DNA from: JBGOUV01 sp041477815 | GTDB taxonomy: Bacteria; Acidobacteriota; Terriglobia; Bryobacterales; JACQDG01 | Direction: 5' to 3' | Length of the DNA: 11,771 nucleotides | Assembly: GCA_041477815.1 (NCBI GenBank) | Contig: JBGOUV010000219.1 | Coordinates: forward strand, 1-11,771 | Part shown: positions 1 through 6,782 of the stretch, piece after piece | Layout: each line of letters opens with the position of its first letter | How positions within the stretch are numbered: position 1 is the first letter of the stretch | Program-made: the position numbers and the translations under genes | The notes under the pieces: generated by a model | Databases searched by the model: none | Seen by the model: the letters and a program-made list of their open reading frames with translations, nothing else | Told to the model about the DNA's origin: nothing

Positions 1-1
1 C

Positions 2-910
2 GCGCTGGTGGAGGCGCGCGTGCCGTTTGAGATGGTCCACGAGGGGCGGCTGGCGGCGGAGGAGATCGACCGGTTCAAGGTACTGATCCTGCCGAACCTG
101 GCGTGCCTGTCGGAGGAGCAGTGCGACGAGTTGCGGCGGTACTGGCGGCGGGGCGGGAGCCTGGTGGCGACCTTCGAAACCTCTTTGTATGACCAGTCAG
201 GAACACGGCGCCAGGACTTCGGTCTGGCGGACCTGTTCGGCGCGGCGTACGGCGGGAGGACAGAGGGTCCGATGCAGAACGCCTACCTGCGGCTGGAGGG
301 TCCGCATCCGCTACTGATGGGCCTGGAAGACGCGCCGCGGATCATCCACGGCGTCCACCGGGTGGAGACGCGGGCGACGGCGGAGGTTCGGCAGCGGCCC
401 CTGACCCTCATTCCATCGTACCCGGACCTGCCTATGGAGGAGGTCTACCCGCGCGTGCCGAAGACCGACATCCCGGAGGTCTACCTGCGGGAGAGGGGCA
501 AGTCGCGGGTGGTGTATTTCCCGTGGGACATCGACCGGACCTTTTGGGAGGTGCTGTCGGTGGACCATGGGAAACTGCTGCGGAACGCCGTGACCTGGGC
601 GGCGAACGAGGCGCCGCCGGTAACGGTGACCGGTCCGGGCGTGCTGGATGTGACCGTGTGGCGCCAGAAGGAATCGCTGACGGTTCACCTGGTGAACCTG
701 ACTAACCCCATGATGATGAAGGGACCCTTCCGGGAGTTGATCCCGGTGGGCGAGCAGAGGGTCCGGGTGATGCTGCCGCCGGGCCGGCGGGCGGGGAAGG
801 TGCAGTTGCTGGCGGCGGGCAGGGAAGCGCGGGCGCGGGCGGTGGGGGGAGGGCTGGAGGTAGTGGTTCCGTCGGTGCTGGACCACGAGGTGGTGGCGAT
901 TGATCTGTGA
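2..910 (+). CDS. C-terminal part of a putative glycoside hydrolase with a beta-galactosidase-trimerisation-like domain (5' end outside window)
   Basis: The frame is open from the first bases of the window and ends at TGA 908-910, so the gene is cut at its 5' end. The GTG at 8 lies inside the coding sequence and is not the start. The visible 302 residues begin with a Rossmann/flavodoxin-like segment (residues 'IDRFKVLILPNLACLSEEQ', then 'YWRRGGSLVATFET'). This matches the style of the GH42 middle (trimerisation) domain found in hypothetical glycosyl hydrolases. The final third (from about 'VTGPGVLDVTVWRQKESLTV') looks like an all-beta C-terminal domain. The catalytic barrel would lie upstream, outside the window, so neither substrate nor activity can be read here. 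Codons are strongly G/C-ending, like the cytochrome and gmd genes. The family call rests on recognising the domain pattern; it could be another GATase-like domain protein attached to a carbohydrate-active enzyme. Confidence 0.72.
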   Translation, partial: ALVEARVPFEMVHEGRLAAEEIDRFKVLILPNLACLSEEQCDELRRYWRRGGSLVATFETSLYDQSGTRRQDFGLADLFGAAYGGRTEGPMQNAYLRLEGPHPLLMGLEDAPRIIHGVHRVETRATAEVRQRPLTLIPSYPDLPMEEVYPRVPKTDIPEVYLRERGKSRVVYFPWDIDRTFWEVLSVDHGKLLRNAVTWAANEAPPVTVTGPGVLDVTVWRQKESLTVHLVNLTNPMMMKGPFRELIPVGEQRVRVMLPPGRRAGKVQLLAAGREARARAVGGGLEVVVPSVLDHEVVAIDL

Positions 911-914
911 TGTT

Positions 915-943
915 TTGTGATGTATACACGGAGGGTGTATACT
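915..943 (+). promoter_or_regulatory. Predicted vapBC promoter, giving an almost leaderless mRNA
   Basis: A -35-like TTGTGA (915-920, 4/6 to TTGACA) is separated by exactly 17 bp from TATACT (938-943, 5/6 to TATAAT). Transcription from such a promoter would start near 949-950, which is the A of the vapB ATG. No Shine-Dalgarno lies at a normal distance from that ATG: the only GGAGG (930-934) is 15 nt away and sits inside the operator. Both observations fit leaderless translation. Prediction from sequence only. Confidence 0.55.
922..942. promoter_or_regulatory. Palindromic operator of vapBC
   Basis: A perfect 8-bp inverted repeat, GTATACAC (922-929) and GTGTATAC (935-942), is separated by GGAGG (930-934). 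It lies between the predicted -35 and -10 and overlaps the -10. VapB-type AbrB-fold antitoxins generally bind such palindromes at their own promoter, with the toxin as co-repressor, so this is very likely the autoregulatory site. The repeat is read directly; the binding partner is inferred from family knowledge. Confidence 0.75.
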
Positions 944-949
944 CAGGGT

Positions 950-1183
950 ATGGCCACCACCAAGGTCTTCCGCAGCGGGAATTCGCAGGCCGTGCGAATT
1001 CCGAAGGAGTTTCGCGTCGACTGTGACACGCTGGAGATCTTCCGGAGGGGAGACGAGATCGTGTTGCGCAAGCCTGGGAAGAGTCTGGCCCGGGCCTTCG
1101 AGCTGCTGGCCGGGATGTCGCCTGACTTCTTTGCAGAGGGCCGGCAACAGCCCAAGATGCAGAAGAGAAAGCGAATGTTCTAG
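950..1183 (+). CDS. vapB: VapB-type antitoxin (AbrB/SpoVT fold)
   Basis: A 77-residue protein. The N-terminus 'TTKVFRSGNSQAVRIPKEFR' is the classic swapped-hairpin AbrB-like DNA-binding motif of VapB/MazE antitoxins. The C-terminal tail ('MSPDFFAEGRQQPKMQ', about residues 56-71) is the usual toxin-neutralising segment. I chose ATG 950 rather than the in-frame GTG 917 or ATG 920, because the motif begins right after 950 and the earlier starts would lie upstream of or within the promoter/operator. The stop TAG (1181-1183) shares one base with the GTG start of the toxin gene (TAGTG), so the two are translationally coupled. The product should bind and block VapC and repress the operon through the 922-942 palindrome. 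Confidence 0.93.
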   Translation: MATTKVFRSGNSQAVRIPKEFRVDCDTLEIFRRGDEIVLRKPGKSLARAFELLAGMSPDFFAEGRQQPKMQKRKRMF

Positions 1184-1587
1184 TGCAGTATCTGCTGGAC
1201 ACGGACATCTGCGTCTACATCGCGAGGCGCAAGCCGGGGGCAGTTTGGGCTCGCTGGCACGGAATGGAGGTGGGAGAACTGGGAATGTCGGTTCTCACCT
1301 ACCTGGAGTTGGTGTACGGAGCCGTGAAGAGCCAGCAGCCAGAGGCGAACTTGGCCCGAGTAGGGGAGCTGCGGGAGAACATACCGGTGGTTCCGCTGGA
1401 CGCAAGCACGGCGAAGGCGTATGGACGGATCCGGAGGACCTCGGAGAAGAAGGGAATGCTGATCGGGCCGTACGATCTGGTGATTGCGGCGCAGGCGGCG
1501 AGCCTGGGTCTGACGCTGGTGACGGCCAACCGGCGTGAGTTTGCGCGGGTGGAGGGGTTGCGGGTGGAAAACTGGGCCCGGTCCTAA
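1183..1587 (+). CDS. vapC: VapC-type PIN-domain toxin ribonuclease
   Basis: A 134-residue PIN domain, full length for the family. VapC toxins are Mg-dependent endoribonucleases that cut tRNA or rRNA and are held inactive by VapB. The acidic active-site residues seen are D6 (with D8) in 'LLDTDICVYI', E42 in 'LTYLELVYGA' and D98 in 'YDLVIAAQA'. The fourth position, in 'LVTANRREF' near residues 113-120, has N116 where many PIN proteins have Asp, a common variant in this subgroup ('VTNNxREF' type). The start is GTG 1183, overlapping the vapB stop; no closer ATG exists. The RNA target cannot be inferred. After its stop, 1588-1704 holds no clear promoter or terminator that I can see. Confidence 0.93.
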   Translation: MQYLLDTDICVYIARRKPGAVWARWHGMEVGELGMSVLTYLELVYGAVKSQQPEANLARVGELRENIPVVPLDASTAKAYGRIRRTSEKKGMLIGPYDLVIAAQAASLGLTLVTANRREFARVEGLRVENWARS

Positions 1588-1704
1588 TCTAATTCCGTTA
1601 TTGCTCCTGCCTAGAAAGTGTGACAGACTGCTGGTGTCGCTGGGCGGGAGTAATGCCTATCGGAGAAACTGGAGCCGGATGCTCTGGTAAACGGGTGACC
1701 TGAG

Positions 1705-3768
1705 ATGGGCAACACGGTAATGGGACCCGAGCGAGTCTCGATGGGATGGGGCGCCTGGCTGGCGAAAGCCAGCGCGGGCGCGCTGGTGCTGGAGACGGTG
1801 ACGGGGCTGGCGATTACGCTGGCGCCCTTCCACGCCGCGGTGCAATGGAACCTGCTGCTGCACACGCTGGTGGGCGTGGCGACGCTGCTGCCGTGGAGCT
1901 GGTATCTGGCCAAACACTGGCAGGACTACCGGCGGCAGGCGATGTCGGACACGCTGCTGCTGGGCTACGTGGGGGTGGCTGCGCTCGCCCTGTGCGCGAT
2001 TTCGGGGCTGGTGGTGACCGTGCAGGCGCTCGCCGGCATCAAGACCAGCGCGGTATGGCGCAACATTCACCTCCTCACTACCGTGGCGACGATGGCCGCT
2101 ACGGCGCCGCACCTCGTGCTCTCCTATTTGCGCCGGCGCGCGATCGTCGCGCATACCGGAGCCGGGGCCTGGCTGGCCCAGAGCGCGGCGTACGGCCTGA
2201 TTCCGTTGCTCCTGATTCCGGTGCTGGCGTGGCGGTATTCGGGGACCAAGTACCGGAACGAATTTCCGGCGGACTACAACTTCGTCTACGGCAAAGAGAA
2301 GCCGTTTGCCCCCAGCCTGGCGAGGACCGCGACCGGCGGGGCCTTCGACGCCCGTTCGCTGGCGGGGTCGGAGTCGTGCGGGTCGCCGGGGTGCCATGCG
2401 CAGATCCTCGCAGAATGGAAGCCCAGCGCGCATCGCTATGCCGCGATGGACGTGGTCTTCCAAGGGATCCAGAACGTGATGGCGAAGCAGAATGGGCCGG
2501 AATCGACGCGGTATTGCGGGGGTTGTCACGATCCGATTTCCCTGTTCTCGGGAACGAAGAATATCTTTGTTGAAAACCTGACGGGGTTGCAGGGCTATCA
2601 CGAAGGAGTGTCGTGCCTGGCCTGCCATGGCATTCAGAAGACCGACATCCAGGGGAATGCCAACTACACGGTGACGCAGCCGCGCGAATACCTGTGGCAG
2701 TGGAGCGCGGAGGGGGGCGCGGCGACCGTGGCGCGCGACTTCCTGATCCGCACGTATCCGGCCGAGCACAACCGGCTGAGCAAGCGCATGTACAAGAAGC
2801 CGGAATACTGTGCGGCCTGCCACAAGCAGTTCATCGATCAGGTGCTGAATCGCGTGGGCTGGGTGCAGTTGCAGAACCAGTACGACAACTGGGCGGCGAG
2901 CCACTGGAACACGAAGGGGGACGCGACGAAAACGGTGGAATGCCGCGAGTGCCACATGCCGCTGGTGGACTCGAAGGACCCCGCCGCGGGCGACACGATG
3001 GATTACAACCGCAGCGCGGGCGACGGCAAGCATCGCAGCCACCGCTTCCTGGCCGCCAACAATTTCATGCCGGCGGTCTTGAAAGTGGAAGGCTGGGAGA
3101 AGCACGTGGAGCTGACGAACCAGTGGCTGCGGGGAGAGACGGAGGTTCCCGAAATCAAGCAAAAGTGGGCCGAAGGAGCGATTGTCAAGGTTCGCATTGA
3201 AGCGCCCGAGGAAATTGCACCCGGCGAAAAGATGAAGCTGCGCGTGATTCTGGCTTCGCACAAAGTGGGGCACGATTTTCCAACGGGACCGCTGGATATG
3301 ATTCAGAGCTGGATTGAGCTGCGGGTGACAGATCCATCGGGCCGGGAGATTTTCGCGTCGGGGCGAAGGGACAGCAAGAATTACATTGAACCGGGGTCGT
3401 TCCTCTTTAAGGCCGAGCCGGTGGACCAATACGGAAACCTGATCGACCGGCACAATCTCTGGGAAATGGTGGGCGTGCGTTACCGGCGATCGCTGTTTCC
3501 CGGTTATTCGGACACCGTGGAATACCAGGTGGCGTGCCCTTCGGGGACGCTAAGACAGGCCAACAAGGCGAAGGAGCGGCAGGATTTCGAATGGCCCGCC
3601 GCAACGGCGCCGGGTAACTACACGGTGACGGCGATTCTGCTCTACCGGAAGATCGACCAGTTTCTGTTGGACTACCTGATGGGCGACAAGGTGAAGGCGA
3701 CAGCGCCGGTGGTGGAGATTGCGCGGGCGACGGCGACGGTGGCGGTGCGCGGGCGAGCCGGAGATTAG
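1705..3768 (+). CDS. Membrane-anchored multihaem cytochrome c with N-terminal cytochrome b-like domain
   Basis: A 687-residue protein. Residues about 20-177 hold five hydrophobic segments (roughly 20-41, 48-67, 83-107, 121-141, 157-177) with His at 43, 53, 71, 122 and 136, an arrangement like a b-type haem four-helix membrane domain. The rest would be periplasmic. It carries four canonical haem c motifs: CGGCH (271-275), CLACH (304-308), CAACH (369-373) and CRECH (413-417). A fifth, CGSPGCH (225-231), is of CX4CH type. The region resembles the cytochrome c554/NrfA-like multihaem superfamily. Residues about 490-670 form a beta-rich C-terminal domain with 'HKVGHDFPTG'. The likely role is electron transfer between the membrane quinone pool and a periplasmic partner; the substrate is unknown. 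ATG 1705 is the first start, but 1720 and 1741 are also possible because no strong ribosome binding site is seen. The next gene begins 4 bp after the stop. Confidence 0.9.
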   Translation: MGNTVMGPERVSMGWGAWLAKASAGALVLETVTGLAITLAPFHAAVQWNLLLHTLVGVATLLPWSWYLAKHWQDYRRQAMSDTLLLGYVGVAALALCAISGLVVTVQALAGIKTSAVWRNIHLLTTVATMAATAPHLVLSYLRRRAIVAHTGAGAWLAQSAAYGLIPLLLIPVLAWRYSGTKYRNEFPADYNFVYGKEKPFAPSLARTATGGAFDARSLAGSESCGSPGCHAQILAEWKPSAHRYAAMDVVFQGIQNVMAKQNGPESTRYCGGCHDPISLFSGTKNIFVENLTGLQGYHEGVSCLACHGIQKTDIQGNANYTVTQPREYLWQWSAEGGAATVARDFLIRTYPAEHNRLSKRMYKKPEYCAACHKQFIDQVLNRVGWVQLQNQYDNWAASHWNTKGDATKTVECRECHMPLVDSKDPAAGDTMDYNRSAGDGKHRSHRFLAANNFMPAVLKVEGWEKHVELTNQWLRGETEVPEIKQKWAEGAIVKVRIEAPEEIAPGEKMKLRVILASHKVGHDFPTGPLDMIQSWIELRVTDPSGREIFASGRRDSKNYIEPGSFLFKAEPVDQYGNLIDRHNLWEMVGVRYRRSLFPGYSDTVEYQVACPSGTLRQANKAKERQDFEWPAATAPGNYTVTAILLYRKIDQFLLDYLMGDKVKATAPVVEIARATATVAVRGRAGD

Positions 3769-3772
3769 GGAC

Positions 3773-6367
3773 ATGCCCGAGCCGAGGCGGGTGGGAAGGC
3801 GGCAGAGACGCCTTGCGTGGGCGGCGGGAATCCTGGCGACGGGGGCGCTGGCGGCGGCGCTGGTGATGTGGAAGATCCACCGCGACAGCCAGCCGGAAGA
3901 GTATGTGCCCGGGGAGTCATCGGCCGACATCACGCGCTCGATTGAAGAGAAGGGCGCGAAACGCGCTGCGGCGGGGAGCGGGGCCCGGACCGAGTACCAG
4001 GACCGGCGGCGAGATCCGCTGCGGGATCCGGGCCAGAAACTTCCCGCCGGGGCTCCGGAGCCGAGATTCACCGATGTGACGAAGGAAGCCGGATTGGACG
4101 GATTCCGCGCCTTCGCGGGAAAGCGCAGCTCGCAGTTGCCCGAGGACATGGGCGGGGGCGTGGCCTGGGGCGATTACGACAACGACGGGAACGAAGACTT
4201 GTTCCTGGTTAGCGCGGGTGGAGCGATGGACCTGCCGCCCGAGCAGCGCGCGAACTCGATGTTATTCCGTAACCTCGGCAACGGCAAGTTCGAGCCGGAC
4301 CGCTCTTTTCCGGAGCTCAGGATTCCGGGCATGGGCGCAGCCTGGGGAGACTACAACAACGACGGCTGGCTGGACCTGGTAGTCACCGGGTTCGACACGC
4401 TGCTGCTGTTCCGGAACGATCACGGGCGTCTGGTGCGCGACGCGCGGCTGCCTTCGCCCCGCGGGTTCTGGGCGGGCGTGAGCTGGGGCGATTTCAACAA
4501 CGACGGCTGGCTCGATTTCTACGTCTGCGGCTATGTGCGCTATGTTCCGGACGAGCGCAAGAAGGGGACCAGCTCGCCGCAGTTCGGGCTCGAGGTTCCC
4601 TACACGTTGAATCCCGCTTCGTTCGAGCCCGAGCGCAACCTGCTGTGGAAGAACAACGGCAACGGCACGTTTACGGAGATCGCGAAACAGATGGGGGTGG
4701 ACAATCCGGAAGGACGCAGCCTGAGCGCGCTCTGGCACGATTTTGACGGCGACGGATGGCTGGACCTTTACGTGGCCAACGACATCTCCGAGAACCGGTT
4801 CTTTTTGAACCAGCGGGGGCGCTTCAAGAATTTCGGCCGCACGGCGTGGGTGGAGGAATACCGCGGTTCCATGGGGCTGGCAGCGGGGGACTTCGATCGC
4901 GATGGCGACGACGATCTGTTCATCTCGCACTGGGTGGCGCAGCAGTTCGCGCTGTTTCAATCGCTGCTCGCGGAGAACCGGGGCCAGGACCGAGAGGCGG
5001 CGCTGCGGTTCACCGATGTGAGCGAAGGAGTGGGCATCGGTCCGGCCACGCTGCAGAAGATCGGATGGGGCGCGGCGTTCGCCGATTTCGATTCCGACGG
5101 CTGGCTCGACCTGGCGGTGGCCAACGGCAGCACGTTCGAAACGAAAGCGGGCGAGCGGCGGCTGGCGCCGATGGAGTCGTTTCTGTTCTGGAATAAGAGC
5201 GGCTTCTTTTACGACCTGGCGCCCTGGAACCTCGCCCTGTCGGCGCCGCACGTAAGCCGCGGGCTGGCGGTGGCGGACTACAACAACGACGGTGCGGTGG
5301 ATATCGCGATCGTGGATCTGGACGGCGGTGTCCGCCTGTTGCGCAACGACCTGCCGCACGGGAACTGGGTGGAGCTCCGGTTGCGGGATAAGAGACGCGG
5401 CGGGGGTGACGGCGCGACGGTGGTGGCGTCGGCGGGCGGGAAGCCGCTGCGGGCGATGGTCACCAGCGCGTCTTATCTTTCTCAGGACAGCAGGCGGGTG
5501 CACTTCGGGTTGGGAGCGCAGACCAGCGTCGAGAAGCTGGAAGTCGCCTGGCTGGGCGGAAGGAAACAGACCTGGACCAATCTCGCGGCGAACCGCATTT
5601 GGGAACTGGAGGAAGGCGACGCGGCGGCAAGACCGTTCGCCGGCGGCGCGCCGAAGCTGAGCCGCGAGCAACTGGTGGAGTTCTGGGCGAAGCAGCGCGC
5701 GGCAATGGACGCGATGAAGCGGGAGGGGGACATTCCGAAGGCGGAGCGGTTGTTTGGCGAGGCGCTGCGGCTGAATCCGGCGCATGAGGATTCGCACTAT
5801 TACCTGGCCAACTGCCAGGTGGCGCAAGGACGGCGGGCGGAAGCGATGGCGCAGTTGGAGGCGCTGACCCGCATCAACCCGCTGAGTCACCGCGGCTGGC
5901 AACGGCGTGGCGTGCTGCTGGCGGTGGGGGCGGCGACGCTCGCGGAGATGCAGCAGGCCGAGGAATCACTCGATCGCGCGCTGAAAATCAACCCGGAGGA
6001 AACAGGCTCGCTGCTCCTGCTGGCGGAGACGGCGCTGGCACGGCACGACCTGGAGACGGCGCGGGCGCGGCTGCGGCTGGCGTTGCAGTCGAATCCGCGG
6101 TCGGTAGGCGGACTCTTTCTGAATGGCTATATCGCGTGGAAGCAGAACCGGGCGGGCGAGGCGGCGGCCCTGCTGGCCTCGGCTCAGAAAGCGCGCGGGC
6201 CGGACTGGAAGCCGAAGGGCAGCGTGGCGGAAGGCGATGTGAACCGCCGGATGGACGCGGAGGCCGGATTCCTGGCGCCCTTCTGGGAAGACTGGAACGG
6301 GACGGCGGACCCCGCCGCGGCCTACGCGCGCACGGAGCGGTACCTGGCGGGGCGGGTTCTGCGGTAG
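3773..6367 (+). CDS. Membrane-anchored FG-GAP/VCBS repeat protein with ASPIC/UnbV domain and C-terminal TPRs
   Basis: An 864-residue protein read from ATG 3773, which follows the cytochrome stop by 4 bp; the frame is open further upstream only inside the cytochrome gene. A basic N-terminus (RRVGRRQRR) and one hydrophobic segment (about residues 14-32) act as a signal anchor. Seven FG-GAP/VCBS-type repeats with the Ca-binding pattern DxDxDGxxD follow (near residues 130, 189, 236, 320, 371, 437 and 499; for example 'GDYNNDGWLDL'). Next come an ASPIC/UnbV domain (about 530-612) and several TPR-like helix pairs (about 636-810). Beta-propellers of this CRTAC1-like type are extracytoplasmic and often bind ligands or surfaces; TPRs bind partner proteins. 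The tight linkage suggests it works with the cytochrome, as scaffold or substrate-binding partner. That role is inferred; the domain calls are firm. Confidence 0.9.
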   Translation: MPEPRRVGRRQRRLAWAAGILATGALAAALVMWKIHRDSQPEEYVPGESSADITRSIEEKGAKRAAAGSGARTEYQDRRRDPLRDPGQKLPAGAPEPRFTDVTKEAGLDGFRAFAGKRSSQLPEDMGGGVAWGDYDNDGNEDLFLVSAGGAMDLPPEQRANSMLFRNLGNGKFEPDRSFPELRIPGMGAAWGDYNNDGWLDLVVTGFDTLLLFRNDHGRLVRDARLPSPRGFWAGVSWGDFNNDGWLDFYVCGYVRYVPDERKKGTSSPQFGLEVPYTLNPASFEPERNLLWKNNGNGTFTEIAKQMGVDNPEGRSLSALWHDFDGDGWLDLYVANDISENRFFLNQRGRFKNFGRTAWVEEYRGSMGLAAGDFDRDGDDDLFISHWVAQQFALFQSLLAENRGQDREAALRFTDVSEGVGIGPATLQKIGWGAAFADFDSDGWLDLAVANGSTFETKAGERRLAPMESFLFWNKSGFFYDLAPWNLALSAPHVSRGLAVADYNNDGAVDIAIVDLDGGVRLLRNDLPHGNWVELRLRDKRRGGGDGATVVASAGGKPLRAMVTSASYLSQDSRRVHFGLGAQTSVEKLEVAWLGGRKQTWTNLAANRIWELEEGDAAARPFAGGAPKLSREQLVEFWAKQRAAMDAMKREGDIPKAERLFGEALRLNPAHEDSHYYLANCQVAQGRRAEAMAQLEALTRINPLSHRGWQRRGVLLAVGAATLAEMQQAEESLDRALKINPEETGSLLLLAETALARHDLETARARLRLALQSNPRSVGGLFLNGYIAWKQNRAGEAAALLASAQKARGPDWKPKGSVAEGDVNRRMDAEAGFLAPFWEDWNGTADPAAAYARTERYLAGRVLR

Positions 6368-6378
6368 CGCCCTGATTG

Positions 6379-6432
6379 TCCTATTGCTTTCCCATACGAA
6401 TTGTGGCAGGCTGCTATGGTGATCCAATAGGA
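6379..6432. repeat. 8-bp inverted repeat flanking the padR leader
   Basis: TCCTATTG (6379-6386) and CAATAGGA (6425-6432) are perfect reverse complements, 38 bp apart. The right arm includes most of the padR Shine-Dalgarno AGGAGA (6429-6434). The pair could be a two-half-site operator for the PadR dimer or, if both arms are transcribed, a structure that hides the ribosome binding site. An 8-bp match over this distance can arise by chance at the few-percent level, so confidence is modest. Confidence 0.3.
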
Positions 6433-6437
6433 GAATC

Positions 6438-6782
6438 ATGGATAAGAAGGCGGACGTCTGGCAGGGGACCCTCGCCCTAATGGTGCTGAAGACCCTCGAA
6501 ACGATGGGCGCACTGCACGGATATGGCATCGCCCGCCGGATCGAGCAGACCAGCGGCGCCTTGCTGGCGGTGAACTACGGGACGCTGTATCCGGCGCTTC
6601 TCAAGCTGGAGCAGGAGGGTTACATCGCGTCCGAGTGGGGGGTGTCGGAGAACAACCGCCGCGCGAAGTACTACCGGTTGACGCGCGCCGGCCGCAAGCA
6701 GGTGGAGAAGGAAGCGCGGCAGTGGGCGCAGACCACCGGGATCATGGCGCGCTTCCTGTCGCCGGGGGAGGAGCCCTCATGA
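6438..6782 (+). CDS. PadR-family transcriptional regulator
   Basis: A 114-residue winged-helix protein, typical of the short PadR class that controls neighbouring permease genes. The hallmark is visible: 'GTLALMVLKTLETMGALHGYGIARRIEQTS' region at residues about 10-38, then 'NYGTLYPALLKLEQEGYI' and a wing 'NNRRAKYYRLTRAGRKQ'. The start ATG 6438 is well supported by AGGAGA at 6429-6434. Its TGA (6780-6782) overlaps the ATG of the following ADOP permease gene (ATGA, 6779-6782), a standard translational coupling for this acidobacterial pair. It most likely represses its own operon in the absence of an inducing ligand; no ligand can be deduced. Confidence 0.95.
   Translation: MDKKADVWQGTLALMVLKTLETMGALHGYGIARRIEQTSGALLAVNYGTLYPALLKLEQEGYIASEWGVSENNRRAKYYRLTRAGRKQVEKEARQWAQTTGIMARFLSPGEEPS

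Noticed and set aside
917..949. Upstream GTG/ATG extension of vapB
   Set aside because: Would place coding sequence across the promoter and operator and adds residues not seen before the conserved AbrB motif.
1588..1704. Promoter or terminator between vapC and the cytochrome gene
   Set aside because: GTGACA at 1620-1625 resembles a -35, but no -10 follows at 16-18 bp, and no convincing stem with a T run is present.
1657..3453. Long minus-strand open frame (598 codons) opposite the cytochrome
   Set aside because: The + strand encodes conserved haem motifs here; the antisense translation is Arg/His/Pro/Gln-rich without domain features, a usual by-product of high GC and G/C-ending codons.
3719..3772. 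Upstream extension of the FG-GAP gene into the cytochrome
   Set aside because: Arg-rich overlap translation; ATG 3773 directly precedes a normal signal-anchor N-terminus.
4262..5902. Minus-strand open frame (546 codons) opposite the FG-GAP protein
   Set aside because: Mirror of the repetitive DNDG-coding sequence; low-complexity product with no recognisable fold.
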